A stretch of 47,341 bases of DNA from Candidatus Cloacimonadota bacterium. Lineage in GTDB: Bacteria; Cloacimonadota; Cloacimonadia; Cloacimonadales; TCS61. Location of the stretch: positions 1 through 47,341 of the forward strand of contig JAUVIJ010000001.1 of NCBI GenBank assembly GCA_030592835.1, written 5' to 3'. The notes under the pieces were generated by a model, which saw only the letters and a list, made by a program, of their open reading frames with translations, did no database searches and was not told where the DNA came from. The position numbers were made by a program, and so were the translations under genes. Below, in pieces: positions 34,354-43,294 of this stretch (positions within the stretch are counted from its first letter, which is position 1; each line of letters starts with the position of its first letter).

Positions 34354-35664
34354 ATGCTTACGGGAAAGTTAAAAAATTCTGCCGGATTCAGAATAATCAT
34401 CATTTTTATTATTACACTTGTAATGCTTATTCCCGCTCAGATGATACGTTCTCTCATCCGTGAAAGAGAATCCCGGCAGATAGAGGTTGTTAGCGAAATA
34501 TCAAAAAAATGGGGAGAACAACAGATTTTTATCGGTCCGATCCTGACCATACCCTATAAAAAACATCATAAAACTACTGATAATCCTTCATCTTACAGCA
34601 ACCACTACCTGTATATCCTTCCCGATATCCTCAATATTTCCGGTATTCTGGCTCCTGAGGTCAGGCATCGTGGTATATACGAAGCTGTGTTATACAGGGC
34701 AGATCTTGTCTTCGAGGGTGATTTTGATTTAAGTGATCTTCATCAGTATAATCTGGAAGAACAAGATCTGATCCTGGACAAAGCCTTTATTACTATAGGT
34801 ATTTCGGACCTGAAGGGTATCAAAAACAACCCTGTTTTAACCTGGGGAGATACTCAATTTGAAGGAGAGCCGGGTGTATATCAATTTTCACCTCTTGCAT
34901 CAGGTATTACTATCGGTCTTGAAAATTTGAATATAAAAGATAAGATCGAATATTCTTTTTCTCTAACCTTAAACGGCAGCAGGCAATTTAAGCTTGCTCC
35001 TTTAGGAAAACTCACTACGGTCGATCTTTCATCGTCCTGGAAAAATCCCAGCTTTTCCGGAAGTTTTTTGCCTGATAAGCATGATTTTGATTCCGGAGGA
35101 TTTCATGCAAGTTGGAAAATCCTGCATTACAATCGCAACTATCCCCAGAAATGGACAGATATTAATCAGGCTGATAAAATTGAACTTTCTGCCTTTGGGG
35201 TGGAACTGATTTTGCCGGTTGATCACTATCAGAAAACCATGAGAACCATCAAATACTGTTTTCTATTTATTGGATTAACCTTTACAGCTTTCTTCATGCT
35301 GGAAATCCTTACCAAGAAAATATTACATCCACTGCAATATATTCTGATCGGGTTCGGTCTTGTTCTTTTTTACTCCCTACTCTTATCGTTAACAGAACAT
35401 CTTGGATTCAATCTGGCTTACCTTTTGGCTTGTATTTTTATCATCTCCTTGATTTCCATCTATAGTAAGTGGATCATAAAAAGAAAATATCTATCCCTTA
35501 TTATTGCCATGGTCATGTCTATTCTATATGGTTTTCTCTTCATTCTACTGCAGCTTCAGGATTATTCTCTTCTGATAGGCAGCCTTGGACTACTATTTAT
35601 TCTTGGTCTGATTATGTATATTACCAGAAAAATTGACTGGTTTGATATAAATCCGGATGCTTAA
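34354..35664 (+). CDS. creD: CreD-like inner membrane protein
   Basis: 436 residues from ATG 34354 (AAAGGAGAG site); an upstream in-frame start at 34285 has no support. CreD family: one N-terminal membrane helix (about 9-28), a large periplasmic domain (about 40-285) with IGPILTIPYKK, DLSDLHQYN, GSRQFKLAPLGK and NPSFSGSFLPD, then five to six C-terminal helices beginning with LTFTAFFMLEILTKKILHPLQYILIGFGLVLFYSLLLSLTEHLGFN, which is diagnostic. Function is incompletely known; E. coli creD is induced by CreBC and linked to envelope integrity and beta-lactam tolerance. No CreBC genes nearby. Confidence 0.9.
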   Translation: MLTGKLKNSAGFRIIIIFIITLVMLIPAQMIRSLIRERESRQIEVVSEISKKWGEQQIFIGPILTIPYKKHHKTTDNPSSYSNHYLYILPDILNISGILAPEVRHRGIYEAVLYRADLVFEGDFDLSDLHQYNLEEQDLILDKAFITIGISDLKGIKNNPVLTWGDTQFEGEPGVYQFSPLASGITIGLENLNIKDKIEYSFSLTLNGSRQFKLAPLGKLTTVDLSSSWKNPSFSGSFLPDKHDFDSGGFHASWKILHYNRNYPQKWTDINQADKIELSAFGVELILPVDHYQKTMRTIKYCFLFIGLTFTAFFMLEILTKKILHPLQYILIGFGLVLFYSLLLSLTEHLGFNLAYLLACIFIISLISIYSKWIIKRKYLSLIIAMVMSILYGFLFILLQLQDYSLLIGSLGLLFILGLIMYITRKIDWFDINPDA

Positions 35665-35984
35665 GATCTTAAATCGTATTTTAATCTCCATTATCCTTCT
35701 GGATATAGTTATCAGAATAAAAATTACTCCGGGGTAAAGACAAAGAGAAGAAGATAAGAAATGTGGATTCTAAGCTGGACATAATATTCTTGAATAGTGT
35801 CTTTTATGGCATATCTGTGTTATTAAATATCTTTCTTGCCACGGAGTTGTTATGATTTGCCGGTCGTACAGCACTGCTCTTTTCCCTGTTATCTGGAGTT
35901 TGGCCCGGTAATTGCACCCCAAAGTTTAACTCAGATAATGCAGTAGAGGATTGTTGAAGAATAGTAATATTTAAGAGGAAAATT
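35665..35984. other. Intergenic region creD/naxE with repeat copy C
   Basis: 320 bases. It opens with the palindrome TTAAGATCTTAA (35661-35672, includes the creD stop). The right half (about 35820-35920) is more GC-rich than its surroundings and may be degraded sequence. GTTATCTGGAGTTT at 35888-35901 is a weak reverse partner of repeat copy C, so the two form an imperfect inverted pair. No gene is credible; a minus-strand frame here has no features. Confidence 0.4.
35926..35971 (+). repeat. Dispersed intergenic repeat, copy C
   Basis: CAGATAATGCAGTAGAGG followed by TTGAAGAATAGTAATATTT, ending 14 bases before naxE. Aligns over its full length with the reverse complement of copy E (45790-45835), with a small gap. 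Confidence 0.65.
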
Positions 35985-36707
35985 ATGAAAACCAGTATTC
36001 CAACCATATCTGTAAAACAGATGAGAGAACTTGATCGATTAATGATCGATTATTATCGTATTTCTCTCGTTCAAATGATGGAAAATGCCGCTATCCATCT
36101 ATCCCGGCTTGCCATTAAAAGGTTTCTCAGGGGTAAAAACTTCGATAAGAAAATCTTCATCTTTGCGGGAAAAGGTTGTAATGGGGGAGGTGTTCTAGCC
36201 TGTGCCCGTCATCTTTCAAACAAAGGCGTACAGTTAGAAGTTTTTCTATCTGCTCCAGCTAATGAATTCAAAGGCATCCCTCTTCATCAGCTTCATATCC
36301 TGAACAAACTTGGCGTTATCGTAAAGACCGGATTACCGGAACACTATGAAGCAGATCTGATCATTGATGGTCTTATAGGATATGGACTTAAGGGTAACCC
36401 TACCGGTCTGACAGCCAAACAGATCAAATGGTGTCATGGCGCCGGGATTCCTATTTTATCGCTTGATATTCCTTCCGGAATGGACGGTGATACGGGGAAA
36501 GTTCTACCTCCTGCAATCAGAGCTTCAGCAACGATGACACTTGCTCTGCCTAAAACAGGTCTATTCGAAGAAGTAGCCATTCTTCAAGTCGGAGATCTAT
36601 TCCTCGCAGATATCAGTATTCCACCGCAATTATATAAAAAAATCGGCTTAATGGATGAAAAAGTAAGGTTTCTTTTTAAAGAAAAAAGTCTATTCCAGAT
36701 TTTCTGA
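35985..36707 (+). CDS. NAD(P)H-hydrate epimerase-like protein (YjeF N-terminal domain only)
   Basis: 240 residues, the YjeF_N domain alone, without the ADP-dependent dehydratase domain usually fused in bacteria. The family interconverts R- and S-NADHX. Recognisable segments: MRELDRLMIDYY, LVQMMENAA, LIIDGLIGYGLKG and LSLDIPSGMDGDTG. Odd point: the nucleotide-site signature GNNGGDG reads GKGCNGGGV (62-70), losing its Asp and last Gly. The protein may be an epimerase with altered binding, or a YjeF-fold protein with another job. It follows repeat copy C, whose end is 14 bases from the ATG, and stands without operon partners. Confidence 0.75.
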   Translation: MKTSIPTISVKQMRELDRLMIDYYRISLVQMMENAAIHLSRLAIKRFLRGKNFDKKIFIFAGKGCNGGGVLACARHLSNKGVQLEVFLSAPANEFKGIPLHQLHILNKLGVIVKTGLPEHYEADLIIDGLIGYGLKGNPTGLTAKQIKWCHGAGIPILSLDIPSGMDGDTGKVLPPAIRASATMTLALPKTGLFEEVAILQVGDLFLADISIPPQLYKKIGLMDEKVRFLFKEKSLFQIF

Positions 36708-36735
36708 TTCGGTAGTTTTATCGGAAAATATTAAC

Positions 36736-36764
36736 TTGACCGATTATTCCATTCAAACCTTTAT
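36736..36764 (+). promoter_or_regulatory. Candidate promoter for the metallophosphoesterase gene
   Basis: TTGACC at 36736-36741, about 17 bases, then CTTTAT (36759-36764). The ATG is at 36796, with GGGAGG seven bases ahead. Weak; sequence only. Confidence 0.35.
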
Positions 36765-36795
36765 CCATTTTTAAAACTCAAGTCGGGAGGTTAAC

Positions 36796-38328
36796 ATGAA
36801 AATTTTTAAATATTACAACCTTTTCCTGTTGGTATTTTTTCTTACCCCTATTTTCATTCCTGCACTGATCGCTCAGGATTTCACTTTCTATTCTACTGCT
36901 GATATGAGGATATATGCCGGTTCCGGAATATATGATACTTCCAGTTATTTTCGCGGTGTCTGTGAAGCTATCGCTGATCTAGGGTCTGGAGATTTTATGA
37001 TTATTAATGGCGATCTTGATCCTCCTGAAGGAGTTAGTTGGACAATTGAGCAATATCTTGGTTCGGATTACGTCTGGTATCCTGTTACTGGAAATCATGA
37101 AGCAGAAACACCGGAAGATATGGTATGGATGAGAAACATCAATTCAGGAGGTAATTCTCTACCTAACGTCGTCAATATTGGTCCTCCGGGATGTGTTGAA
37201 ACAACCTTCTCTTTTGATTATAATAACTGCCATTTTATAATACTGAATCAGTATTTTGACGGAACCAGCGATGTCGGCACCAATGGTGATGTTGTCGATG
37301 CTCTTTATAACTGGCTGGTGCAGGATTTAGCACAAACAGAGAAGGAGCTGATATTCGTTATCGGTCATGAACCGGCCTACCCTCAACCGGATGAATTCAA
37401 CGGACGCGAAAGACATATGGATGACAGCCTTAATCAGCACCCAACCAATCGTGACAGGTTCTGGCAATTACTTTCATCTTCAGGAGTATATGCATATTTT
37501 TGCGGTCATACCCATAATTACAGTTCATATTACCGGGATGGGGTCTGGCAAATAGATGCAGGTCATGCACGGGGAATCGGTGATACCGGAGCACCCAGTA
37601 CTTTCATCAGAGTCAATATATCTGGCAATGATGTCTCAATGACTGTCTATCGTGATATACATGACGGTATTTATGATTACGATGATATAACAGAAGATAT
37701 CGCTCTTGCGGTCGAGATGTCAAGTTTAACCGCTGGTATGGATGGGAGTTTGCCCTATTTAAGCTGGACTACACAAAGCGAAACCAATAATATCGGTTGG
37801 TATATTTACAGGGAAGAGAGTGACCTTTTCCTTTCAAGTTTACAGTTGAACAATGAACTGATCCCTGGAGCTGGAACCACTTCCCAGCCAACAAACTATC
37901 TCTATTATGATCCTGCTGAGACCTTTATTGGTCAGACCTACTGGTATTGGATAGAAAGCCTTGCAAATGACGGACAGACAGGTTTATTCGGTCCTGTTTC
38001 TTTAATCATTGGAGATGATCAGCCTTACGAGGATCCACCTTTAGTCCCTGTTGAATACGGTCTGTTACAGAATAGTCCAAATCCCTTTAATCCGGAGACA
38101 ATGATATACTATCGACTGGAAGTGGAAGATGATGTCATGGTCGAGATCTACAATGTGAAAGGTGAACGGGTCCGTATATTTACAGAGGGAGCAATGCTTC
38201 CCGGCCTACATAACCTCTCCTGGAATGGTGATGCCATGGATGGTAATCCAGTTGACAGCGGAATATACTTTTGTTATCTGAGAGTTAGAGATTATACCAA
38301 TTCAATGAAAATGTTGCTGCTCAAATGA
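36796..38328 (+). CDS. Secreted metallophosphoesterase with type IX/FlgD-like sorting domain
   Basis: 510 residues. Signal peptide about 1-26, ending in ALIAQ. Calcineurin-like phosphoesterase: NGDLD (72 region, Asp 73), GNHE (99-102), VIGHEP, and CGHTHNY. The first metal motif is FYSTADMR (Asp 36) instead of DxH, so the usual His is lost; this is closer to the purple acid phosphatase pattern, where this position is not His. The middle (about 310-420) is Fn3-like, and the C-terminus is a sorting domain beginning NSPNPFNPETMIYY and ending MKMLLLK, so the enzyme should be surface-exposed. Substrate not readable; perhaps extracellular phosphate esters. Confidence 0.85.
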   Translation: MKIFKYYNLFLLVFFLTPIFIPALIAQDFTFYSTADMRIYAGSGIYDTSSYFRGVCEAIADLGSGDFMIINGDLDPPEGVSWTIEQYLGSDYVWYPVTGNHEAETPEDMVWMRNINSGGNSLPNVVNIGPPGCVETTFSFDYNNCHFIILNQYFDGTSDVGTNGDVVDALYNWLVQDLAQTEKELIFVIGHEPAYPQPDEFNGRERHMDDSLNQHPTNRDRFWQLLSSSGVYAYFCGHTHNYSSYYRDGVWQIDAGHARGIGDTGAPSTFIRVNISGNDVSMTVYRDIHDGIYDYDDITEDIALAVEMSSLTAGMDGSLPYLSWTTQSETNNIGWYIYREESDLFLSSLQLNNELIPGAGTTSQPTNYLYYDPAETFIGQTYWYWIESLANDGQTGLFGPVSLIIGDDQPYEDPPLVPVEYGLLQNSPNPFNPETMIYYRLEVEDDVMVEIYNVKGERVRIFTEGAMLPGLHNLSWNGDAMDGNPVDSGIYFCYLRVRDYTNSMKMLLLK

Positions 38329-38410
38329 AATGTTAAATTCATAAAAAGACCGGAGTTTAACCAATTATATTAAGAGTGAAATCTACTGCAAATTGCCCGC
38401 AAAGAAATTG

Positions 38411-38460
38411 TTAAGTTTAACTTAAAATTGACAAGGGATGTATCCATATTTTTTTTGTTA
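38411..38460 (+). promoter_or_regulatory. Candidate promoter and adjacent palindrome
   Basis: TTAAGTTTAACTTAA (38411-38425) is a palindrome with a single central T, two bases upstream of TTGACA (38428-38433). A run ending TTTG lies at 38454-38457, 26 bases from the TTG start, the same arrangement as at 2030. It could be an operator overlapping the upstream edge of the promoter for the outer membrane protein gene at 38511. Confidence 0.4.
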
Positions 38461-38510
38461 GTTTCGATAAATATTATTCAGTATTGATTAGGATAAATGG
38501 GGAGTTGAAC

Positions 38511-39716
38511 ATGAGAATATTAATTGTATTACTACTGGTTCTGGGTTCAGTATCATTGTGGACTAATTCTATTTTTTCCTTCGAAGGTATGCCTATTCAA
38601 TATTACGGAAATGATGTTTATGGAATGGGAATGGGCGAGACAGGTCTGGGTGATCTGCACAGAATCAATACAAACTATTCCAATCCGGCAAATATTGTAA
38701 CAGCTAATAAGGTCATATTCTCCACCGCTCTGGGAATGGGTTATATGTGGTATCTTGACGAATATGATAGAGGATACCGTGATGATGGACTATGTTTACC
38801 TTACTTTAGCATTGTAGTACCCATCGGAAATCATAAATTTGCCTTCAGTTTTAACTCAACATTATCGGGAAATGTGGAAAACCAGCAGTTACGCCAATGG
38901 GAAGACATAAACTATACTGAAATAAACAGGATCAGTTCAGAAATATATAAAGCTGGTATTATCTATGGTCTTAAAAATAAATATTTGAATTTTGGATTAA
39001 GCATTGATTATTATATTGGTCACCGAATCCACTACTGGATGCTTGATTTTGACGGTATTTATCTTATCGATACCAAATATGAAATTGATAAATCCTTTAA
39101 TAATCCTGGCTTTTCACTGGGGGTTAATAAAAAAATCGGGGCTTTTTCCTTTGGTTTAACCTACTCTTCAAAAGTTGATCTTAGTGGAGATACCGAGTTC
39201 AAATATGGTCATCCTCCCTATACTGATACCCTATCAACCGATGTGGAGGACTTGTTTCAAATACCGGAACAGGTAGGATTTGGAGCCAGTCTTGAAATTC
39301 TCGAAAGATACAAAACTTCTCTTGATCTAATTTATGAAAACTGGAAAGATACTGATCTTTATGATAAAAGTACTATCAAAGTTGCGTTGGGGATTTCTTA
39401 TGATCCACTGAGCGGATACGGAAAATGGTATGAACAAATTCCTATACGGGCTGGCGGTTATCTCCGTGAACTGCCTTTTGAGAAGAATAACAAACCAATT
39501 TACGAAAAAGCTGTTACTCTGGGAACTTCTATTCCTTTGAAAACTCCTAGTAAAAAAATCGACCTCGGTTTCAAATACCTATACCGAGGGAACTTGAATG
39601 ATAATGGTGTTAGAGATAAAAGTATAATGTTCTATATTGGAATAACCGGTTTTGATATTTTTGCCAAAAGACTGAAAAAGATAGATCATCGGGATATTCC
39701 TGAGGCAGAAAAATAA
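38511..39716 (+). CDS. FadL/PorV-like outer membrane protein
   Basis: 401 residues from ATG 38511, with GGGGAG ahead; a start at 38484 is less likely. Signal peptide about 1-20, then a barrel start like that of FadL/UPF0164 proteins: YYGNDVYGMGMGETGLGD...NYSNPANI (the NPA signature). Regular barrel strands with aromatic girdles follow, and paired sequences such as FSLGVNKKIGAFSFGLTYSSKVDL. A closing barrel strand with IGITGFDIF occurs before a short charged tail. It may be an additional type IX associated barrel, or an unrelated transporter. The RecJ-like gene begins 8 bases later. Confidence 0.7.
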   Translation: MRILIVLLLVLGSVSLWTNSIFSFEGMPIQYYGNDVYGMGMGETGLGDLHRINTNYSNPANIVTANKVIFSTALGMGYMWYLDEYDRGYRDDGLCLPYFSIVVPIGNHKFAFSFNSTLSGNVENQQLRQWEDINYTEINRISSEIYKAGIIYGLKNKYLNFGLSIDYYIGHRIHYWMLDFDGIYLIDTKYEIDKSFNNPGFSLGVNKKIGAFSFGLTYSSKVDLSGDTEFKYGHPPYTDTLSTDVEDLFQIPEQVGFGASLEILERYKTSLDLIYENWKDTDLYDKSTIKVALGISYDPLSGYGKWYEQIPIRAGGYLRELPFEKNNKPIYEKAVTLGTSIPLKTPSKKIDLGFKYLYRGNLNDNGVRDKSIMFYIGITGFDIFAKRLKKIDHRDIPEAEK

Positions 39717-39723
39717 TATTTAT

Positions 39724-41280
39724 ATGAATTTCAAATGGCAGATATTCGAAAAATCAGATCTGACAATATTCGAACAGATCAAGACAGGAAGACGAATTAC
39801 AGAAGATTTTCTTAAATCCTCCTTTTCTGATCTTCCCGACACATTCCTGATGACGGATCTGGACCTGGCTTAGACGAGGATCATCCAAGCAGTTAAGAAT
39901 AATGAGAAAATCATCATTTTCGGTCACGATGATCTCGATGGGATCACTTCCACATATATTCTCTTCGATTTTTTGAATAAAATAGGCTCCCAGAAACATT
40001 TTTATTACATCCCTAATCGTATAATTGACAATCATGGTATGCAGAAAAATTTCGTTAAAAGAGTAACCAAAGAGAGTTTTGATCTGGTCATAACTGTTGA
40101 TGGGGGTATTTCAGATTTTTCCGCAGTCAATAAAATAAACTCTTTTGATTGTGATATAATAATTACAGATCATCATCTGGTTCAGACTCATGTCCCCGAT
40201 GCCTTTGCAGTTGTCAATCCCAAGCAGAAAGAATGTAGCTATCCATATAAAATGCTGGCTGGTGTTGGTGTTGTTTATATGCTAATAATCAATCTGGCGG
40301 AAAAGCTCTCTATCGAAATCGATAAAAATTACCTGTTCTGGGTAACAATTGGCAGTGTTGCCGATAAAGTACCGATGACAGGAGTCAACAGAATATTGAT
40401 AAAGAAAGTTCTGGATGAGTGGTTTAGCTTTAATGACAGTACTTTGAAAATCATTATCAATCAGAATCTCTATCCAATAAACCATACTACCCGGATGGGG
40501 ATCATCAGACATACTATAAGGCTTCTTTCTAACGGAAGAAAACCAGATGGAGAAAATCTGATTCTGGAATTACTATTAAAACCGATCGGAGAGAAAGAAA
40601 AGATTTTCCAGAAATTATATAAAAACCTCAACCTTTCTGAAAGACGGATCAATAAACTACGAACAGTTTTGAATGAAATTGCTGCTTCAATCGATTCCAA
40701 TTATTATCTTTATTACGATAACTCCGGGAAAATTCCTTCCGATCTTCTTGGATTCAGCGCCTCATATTTATCCAGCTATCTTAAGATACCCGTTATCATG
40801 CTTGTTGACAAGAGGGAGATTGTAACCTGTGAGGCTCGTTGTACAGACGGTTTTAATCTGATAAATGCCTTTGAATATTGCGGCGAGACATTGATTCAAT
40901 ATGGTGGTCATACAAAAGCAGCAGGTTTCACGATTAAACCAGAAAATGTGCCACAATTTAAAAAGAAATTTACCGATTTCGTGGCTCTGAACGCTCAGAG
41001 CATCACCGATAATAGAAAAATCCATGTCGATGCTGTTTTATATCCGGAAAATTTAGATTCTTTTATCGATTTTCTCCAAACTGACTTCCATTTTATGCAG
41101 CCTTATGGAGAAGAGAATCCATCTCCTCATTACCTTTTAAGAAATTACTCTAAGGATACTTTCACGGAAAATCTGAAAATAGAAAATTTGAATCTACTGT
41201 CAGAAAATTCCAATTATGATCTAATCCTTAAATTCAACGGGTCCTGTCTGCATATTGTTGACTATAATTTGATTCAATAA
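39724..41280 (+). pseudogene. recJ: RecJ-like DHH single-strand exonuclease interrupted by in-frame TAG
   Basis: A single frame of 518 codons from ATG 39724 to 41280, broken only by TAG at codon 50 (39871-39873). Upstream: MNFKWQIFEKSDL...LMTDLDLA; downstream: TRIIQAVKNNEKIIIFGHDDLDGITST, which is the family motif I (67-73 here HDDLDG). Later motifs are intact: VDGGISD, ITDHHLVQ (DHH), VVNPKQ, and QYGGHTKAAGF (GGH of the DHHA1 domain). No ATG, GTG or TTG lies between the TAG and motif I; the first is TTG 39973, which would yield a protein without motif I. RecJ degrades single-stranded DNA in recombination and repair. Either a recent nonsense mutation, a sequencing error, or readthrough. Confidence 0.8.
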
Positions 41281-41292
41281 TCCGGAGTAAAA

Positions 41293-41463
41293 ATGATTAT
41301 CAATAGAGATCTTTGCGATATTTGTGGTTCTTGTGTAGCAGTTTGCCCTGCCGATGCAATTGAAATCTCTGAATTCAAAGTAACTATCCTGGATGAAGTT
41401 TGTATCAATTGTCTGAAATGTATACAGGTATGTCCGATAAAAGCGATCAAAGAGGGGAATTAA
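41293..41463 (+). CDS. 2[4Fe-4S] ferredoxin
   Basis: 56 residues. Two complete CxxCxxCxxxCP motifs: CDICGSCVAVCP (near residue 8) and CINCLKCIQVCP (near residue 35). A small soluble low-potential electron carrier. It starts 12 bases after the RecJ-like stop with CCGGAG as ribosome site, and its stop is two bases before the geranylgeranyl-reductase-family gene. In Methanosarcina a ferredoxin is the electron donor for geranylgeranyl reductase, so it is likely the reductant for the next gene (inference). Confidence 0.92.
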   Translation: MIINRDLCDICGSCVAVCPADAIEISEFKVTILDEVCINCLKCIQVCPIKAIKEGN

Positions 41464-41465
41464 TA

Positions 41466-42653
41466 ATGATATCCTCTAAATATGATGTTGTTGTTATCGG
41501 TTCCGGACCGACTGGTAGTGTGACCGCCAGATATGCGGCAGAGAATGGGGCTTCGGTTTTAATTCTGGAAAGAGATCGTGAACCTGGAATCCCTGTAAGA
41601 TGCGCAGAAGGAGTTTCACACAATGGAATCGCTCCTTTTATAGATATTGATCAACGCTGGATAGCTTCCCGGATTGAAACCGCTAAACTGACAGCTCCTA
41701 ACGGTGAATCTGCTTATCTCTACAATAATGGTATCGGTTACGTTCTGGAAAGACGTCTTTTTGATAATGCTTTAGCCGAACTTGCTTGCAGGAATGGAGC
41801 TCAGTTGCTTACCAAAGCAAATGCTACTGGATTAGTCTGGAAAAATAACAGAATAAGCGGCGTTAAATATACACATCTCGGACAGAAAAAAGAAGTTCTT
41901 TGTGATCTGGTTATTGGTGCAGATGGTGTGGAATCACGGGTTGGTCGCTGGGCCGGGATCAAGACAGACGTTGCCTTAAAAGATATAGATACTTGTGTTC
42001 AATACACAATGGTAGATATAAAAGTAGAAAAGGATACGATTGAATTCTTTTTTGGAACTGACATTTCACCGGGCGGATATGTCTGGATCTTCCCTAAATC
42101 AGAAGATACTGCGAATGTCGGAATCGGGATATCAGGACACATGGCAACTGAGAAAGGCCCGAAATATTATCTGGACAATTTCGTGGAAAGACATTTCCCA
42201 AAAGGTAAAATAACATGCAGGGTTTATGGTGGAGTAACCACGGCAAAAACGCTTAAGAAAATAGTGAAAAATAATATAATGCTTGTCGGTGATGCCGCCC
42301 GGCAGGTAAATCCTCTGACCGGTGGTGGTATTGCCCAGGGCATGCATGCAGCAAGTATTGCAGGAAAAATAGCTGCTGAAGCAGTAAAAAGGGAAGATTT
42401 CAGCTCCCAATTTCTTAAAAAATATCGAAAAGAATGGGACATCCGACTGGGCAATATTCAAAATACCATGTACTCCATGAAAGAAAAGGTCATAAATATG
42501 TCCAACGATCGTTTCAACAGGTTAGTCAAGGTGTGCCAGGGTATCCCACGAGATGAATTTAGCCTGAAGAAATTGTTCACTGAAGCTGTTAAGGGAGACC
42601 CAAAACTGATTTTAGACATTGCCAAAGCCTTTGTTGTATATAAAATGAAATAA
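41466..42653 (+). CDS. Geranylgeranyl reductase family FAD-dependent oxidoreductase
   Basis: 395 residues from ATG 41466, with AGAGGGG ahead; a start at 41400 would overlap the ferredoxin. FAD Rossmann motif GSGPTGS (12-18), a Cys in VRCAEG (Cys 46, near the catalytic Cys of archaeal enzymes), and the family signature YxWxFP-x8-GxG: Y205, W207, F209, P210, GIG 219-221. Then FAD segment GDAARQVNPLTGGG. Members saturate isoprenoid double bonds of archaeal lipids, chlorophyll phytyl chains, menaquinone tails or polyprenols. The neighbours are a ferredoxin and a polyprenol kinase. Substrate not decided by sequence. Confidence 0.88.
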   Translation: MISSKYDVVVIGSGPTGSVTARYAAENGASVLILERDREPGIPVRCAEGVSHNGIAPFIDIDQRWIASRIETAKLTAPNGESAYLYNNGIGYVLERRLFDNALAELACRNGAQLLTKANATGLVWKNNRISGVKYTHLGQKKEVLCDLVIGADGVESRVGRWAGIKTDVALKDIDTCVQYTMVDIKVEKDTIEFFFGTDISPGGYVWIFPKSEDTANVGIGISGHMATEKGPKYYLDNFVERHFPKGKITCRVYGGVTTAKTLKKIVKNNIMLVGDAARQVNPLTGGGIAQGMHAASIAGKIAAEAVKREDFSSQFLKKYRKEWDIRLGNIQNTMYSMKEKVINMSNDRFNRLVKVCQGIPRDEFSLKKLFTEAVKGDPKLILDIAKAFVVYKMK

Positions 42654-43280
42654 ATGGAAATGCATAAAAAGGAAATTGCCAGGAAATCTATTCATCTCAG
42701 TTCTTTCTTAATTCCTCTATCCTACCGATATTTACTTCCTTTGCTATTTACCGGATCAATAAAATCCATACCAACGAGAACTCACCAGAAAATCGCAGTG
42801 CTGGTATTATCCTTATTAGCAGTTATCTCTCTAATTATAGAAATACTGAGAACGGAGAATAACTCTTTCAGAAAACTGTTTGAGAAAACCTTGGGAAAGA
42901 TGATGAGAGTTCATGAAAAAAAAAACATCACCGGGGCAACTTTTCTTCTGGTCTCTTCTATTGTCTGCATCTCTTTTTTTCCTTACAATATTGCTTTTGT
43001 CTGCCTTAGTTTTCTGGTTATAGGGGATACAATGGCAGCCATTATCGGAATGTCTGTGGGTAAAAGGAAGATTGTGGGAACTGATAAAAGCGTGGAGGGA
43101 AGTCTTGCCTGTTTTATCAGCACGTTTATATTTTCACTTTTTTTTCTGAATCCAATCCTGGCTTTAACCGGGTCTTTCACAGCCACTCTGGCTGAATTAA
43201 CCTCACTCGGTATTGATGATAATTTTAAAATTCCCGTTATTTCCGGCGCAACTATGTCGGTAGCCAGTATGTTTATTTAA
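42654..43280 (+). CDS. Polyprenol/dolichol/phytol kinase family protein (SEC59/DGK1/VTE5-like)
   Basis: 208 residues, five to six membrane helices. Family features: N-terminal KEIARKSIHLSS (ExxRKxxH), a middle ITGATFLLVSS, then LVIGDTMAAIIGMSVGKRKIVG with Asp 125, KSVEGSLA (145-152), and DDNFKIPV (188-195). The CTP-dependent members phosphorylate dolichol, phytol or diacylglycerol. This one is not a CDP-archaeol synthase, which lacks the KSxxGS pattern in this context. It starts at the base after the preceding stop, so it is translated in concert with the reductase and probably acts on its product. The substrate (polyprenol versus phytol or diacylglycerol) is open. Confidence 0.85.
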   Translation: MEMHKKEIARKSIHLSSFLIPLSYRYLLPLLFTGSIKSIPTRTHQKIAVLVLSLLAVISLIIEILRTENNSFRKLFEKTLGKMMRVHEKKNITGATFLLVSSIVCISFFPYNIAFVCLSFLVIGDTMAAIIGMSVGKRKIVGTDKSVEGSLACFISTFIFSLFFLNPILALTGSFTATLAELTSLGIDDNFKIPVISGATMSVASMFI

Positions 43281-43294
43281 GAAGGGAGCGAAAT

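Noticed and set aside
35804..36007. Minus-strand frame of 67 residues between creD and naxE
   Set aside because: No family features, no ribosome site of note, and it overlaps repeat copy C and the naxE start.
39871..39873. Pyrrolysine or general TAG recoding
   Set aside because: TAG ends several normal genes in the window, the RecJ site has no known Pyl context, and no Pyl genes are visible.
42654..43280. CDP-archaeol synthase (CarS) or phosphatidate cytidylyltransferase
   Set aside because: The ExxRKxxH start, KSVEGS and DDNxxIP pattern fit the SEC59/DGK1/VTE5 kinase family better.
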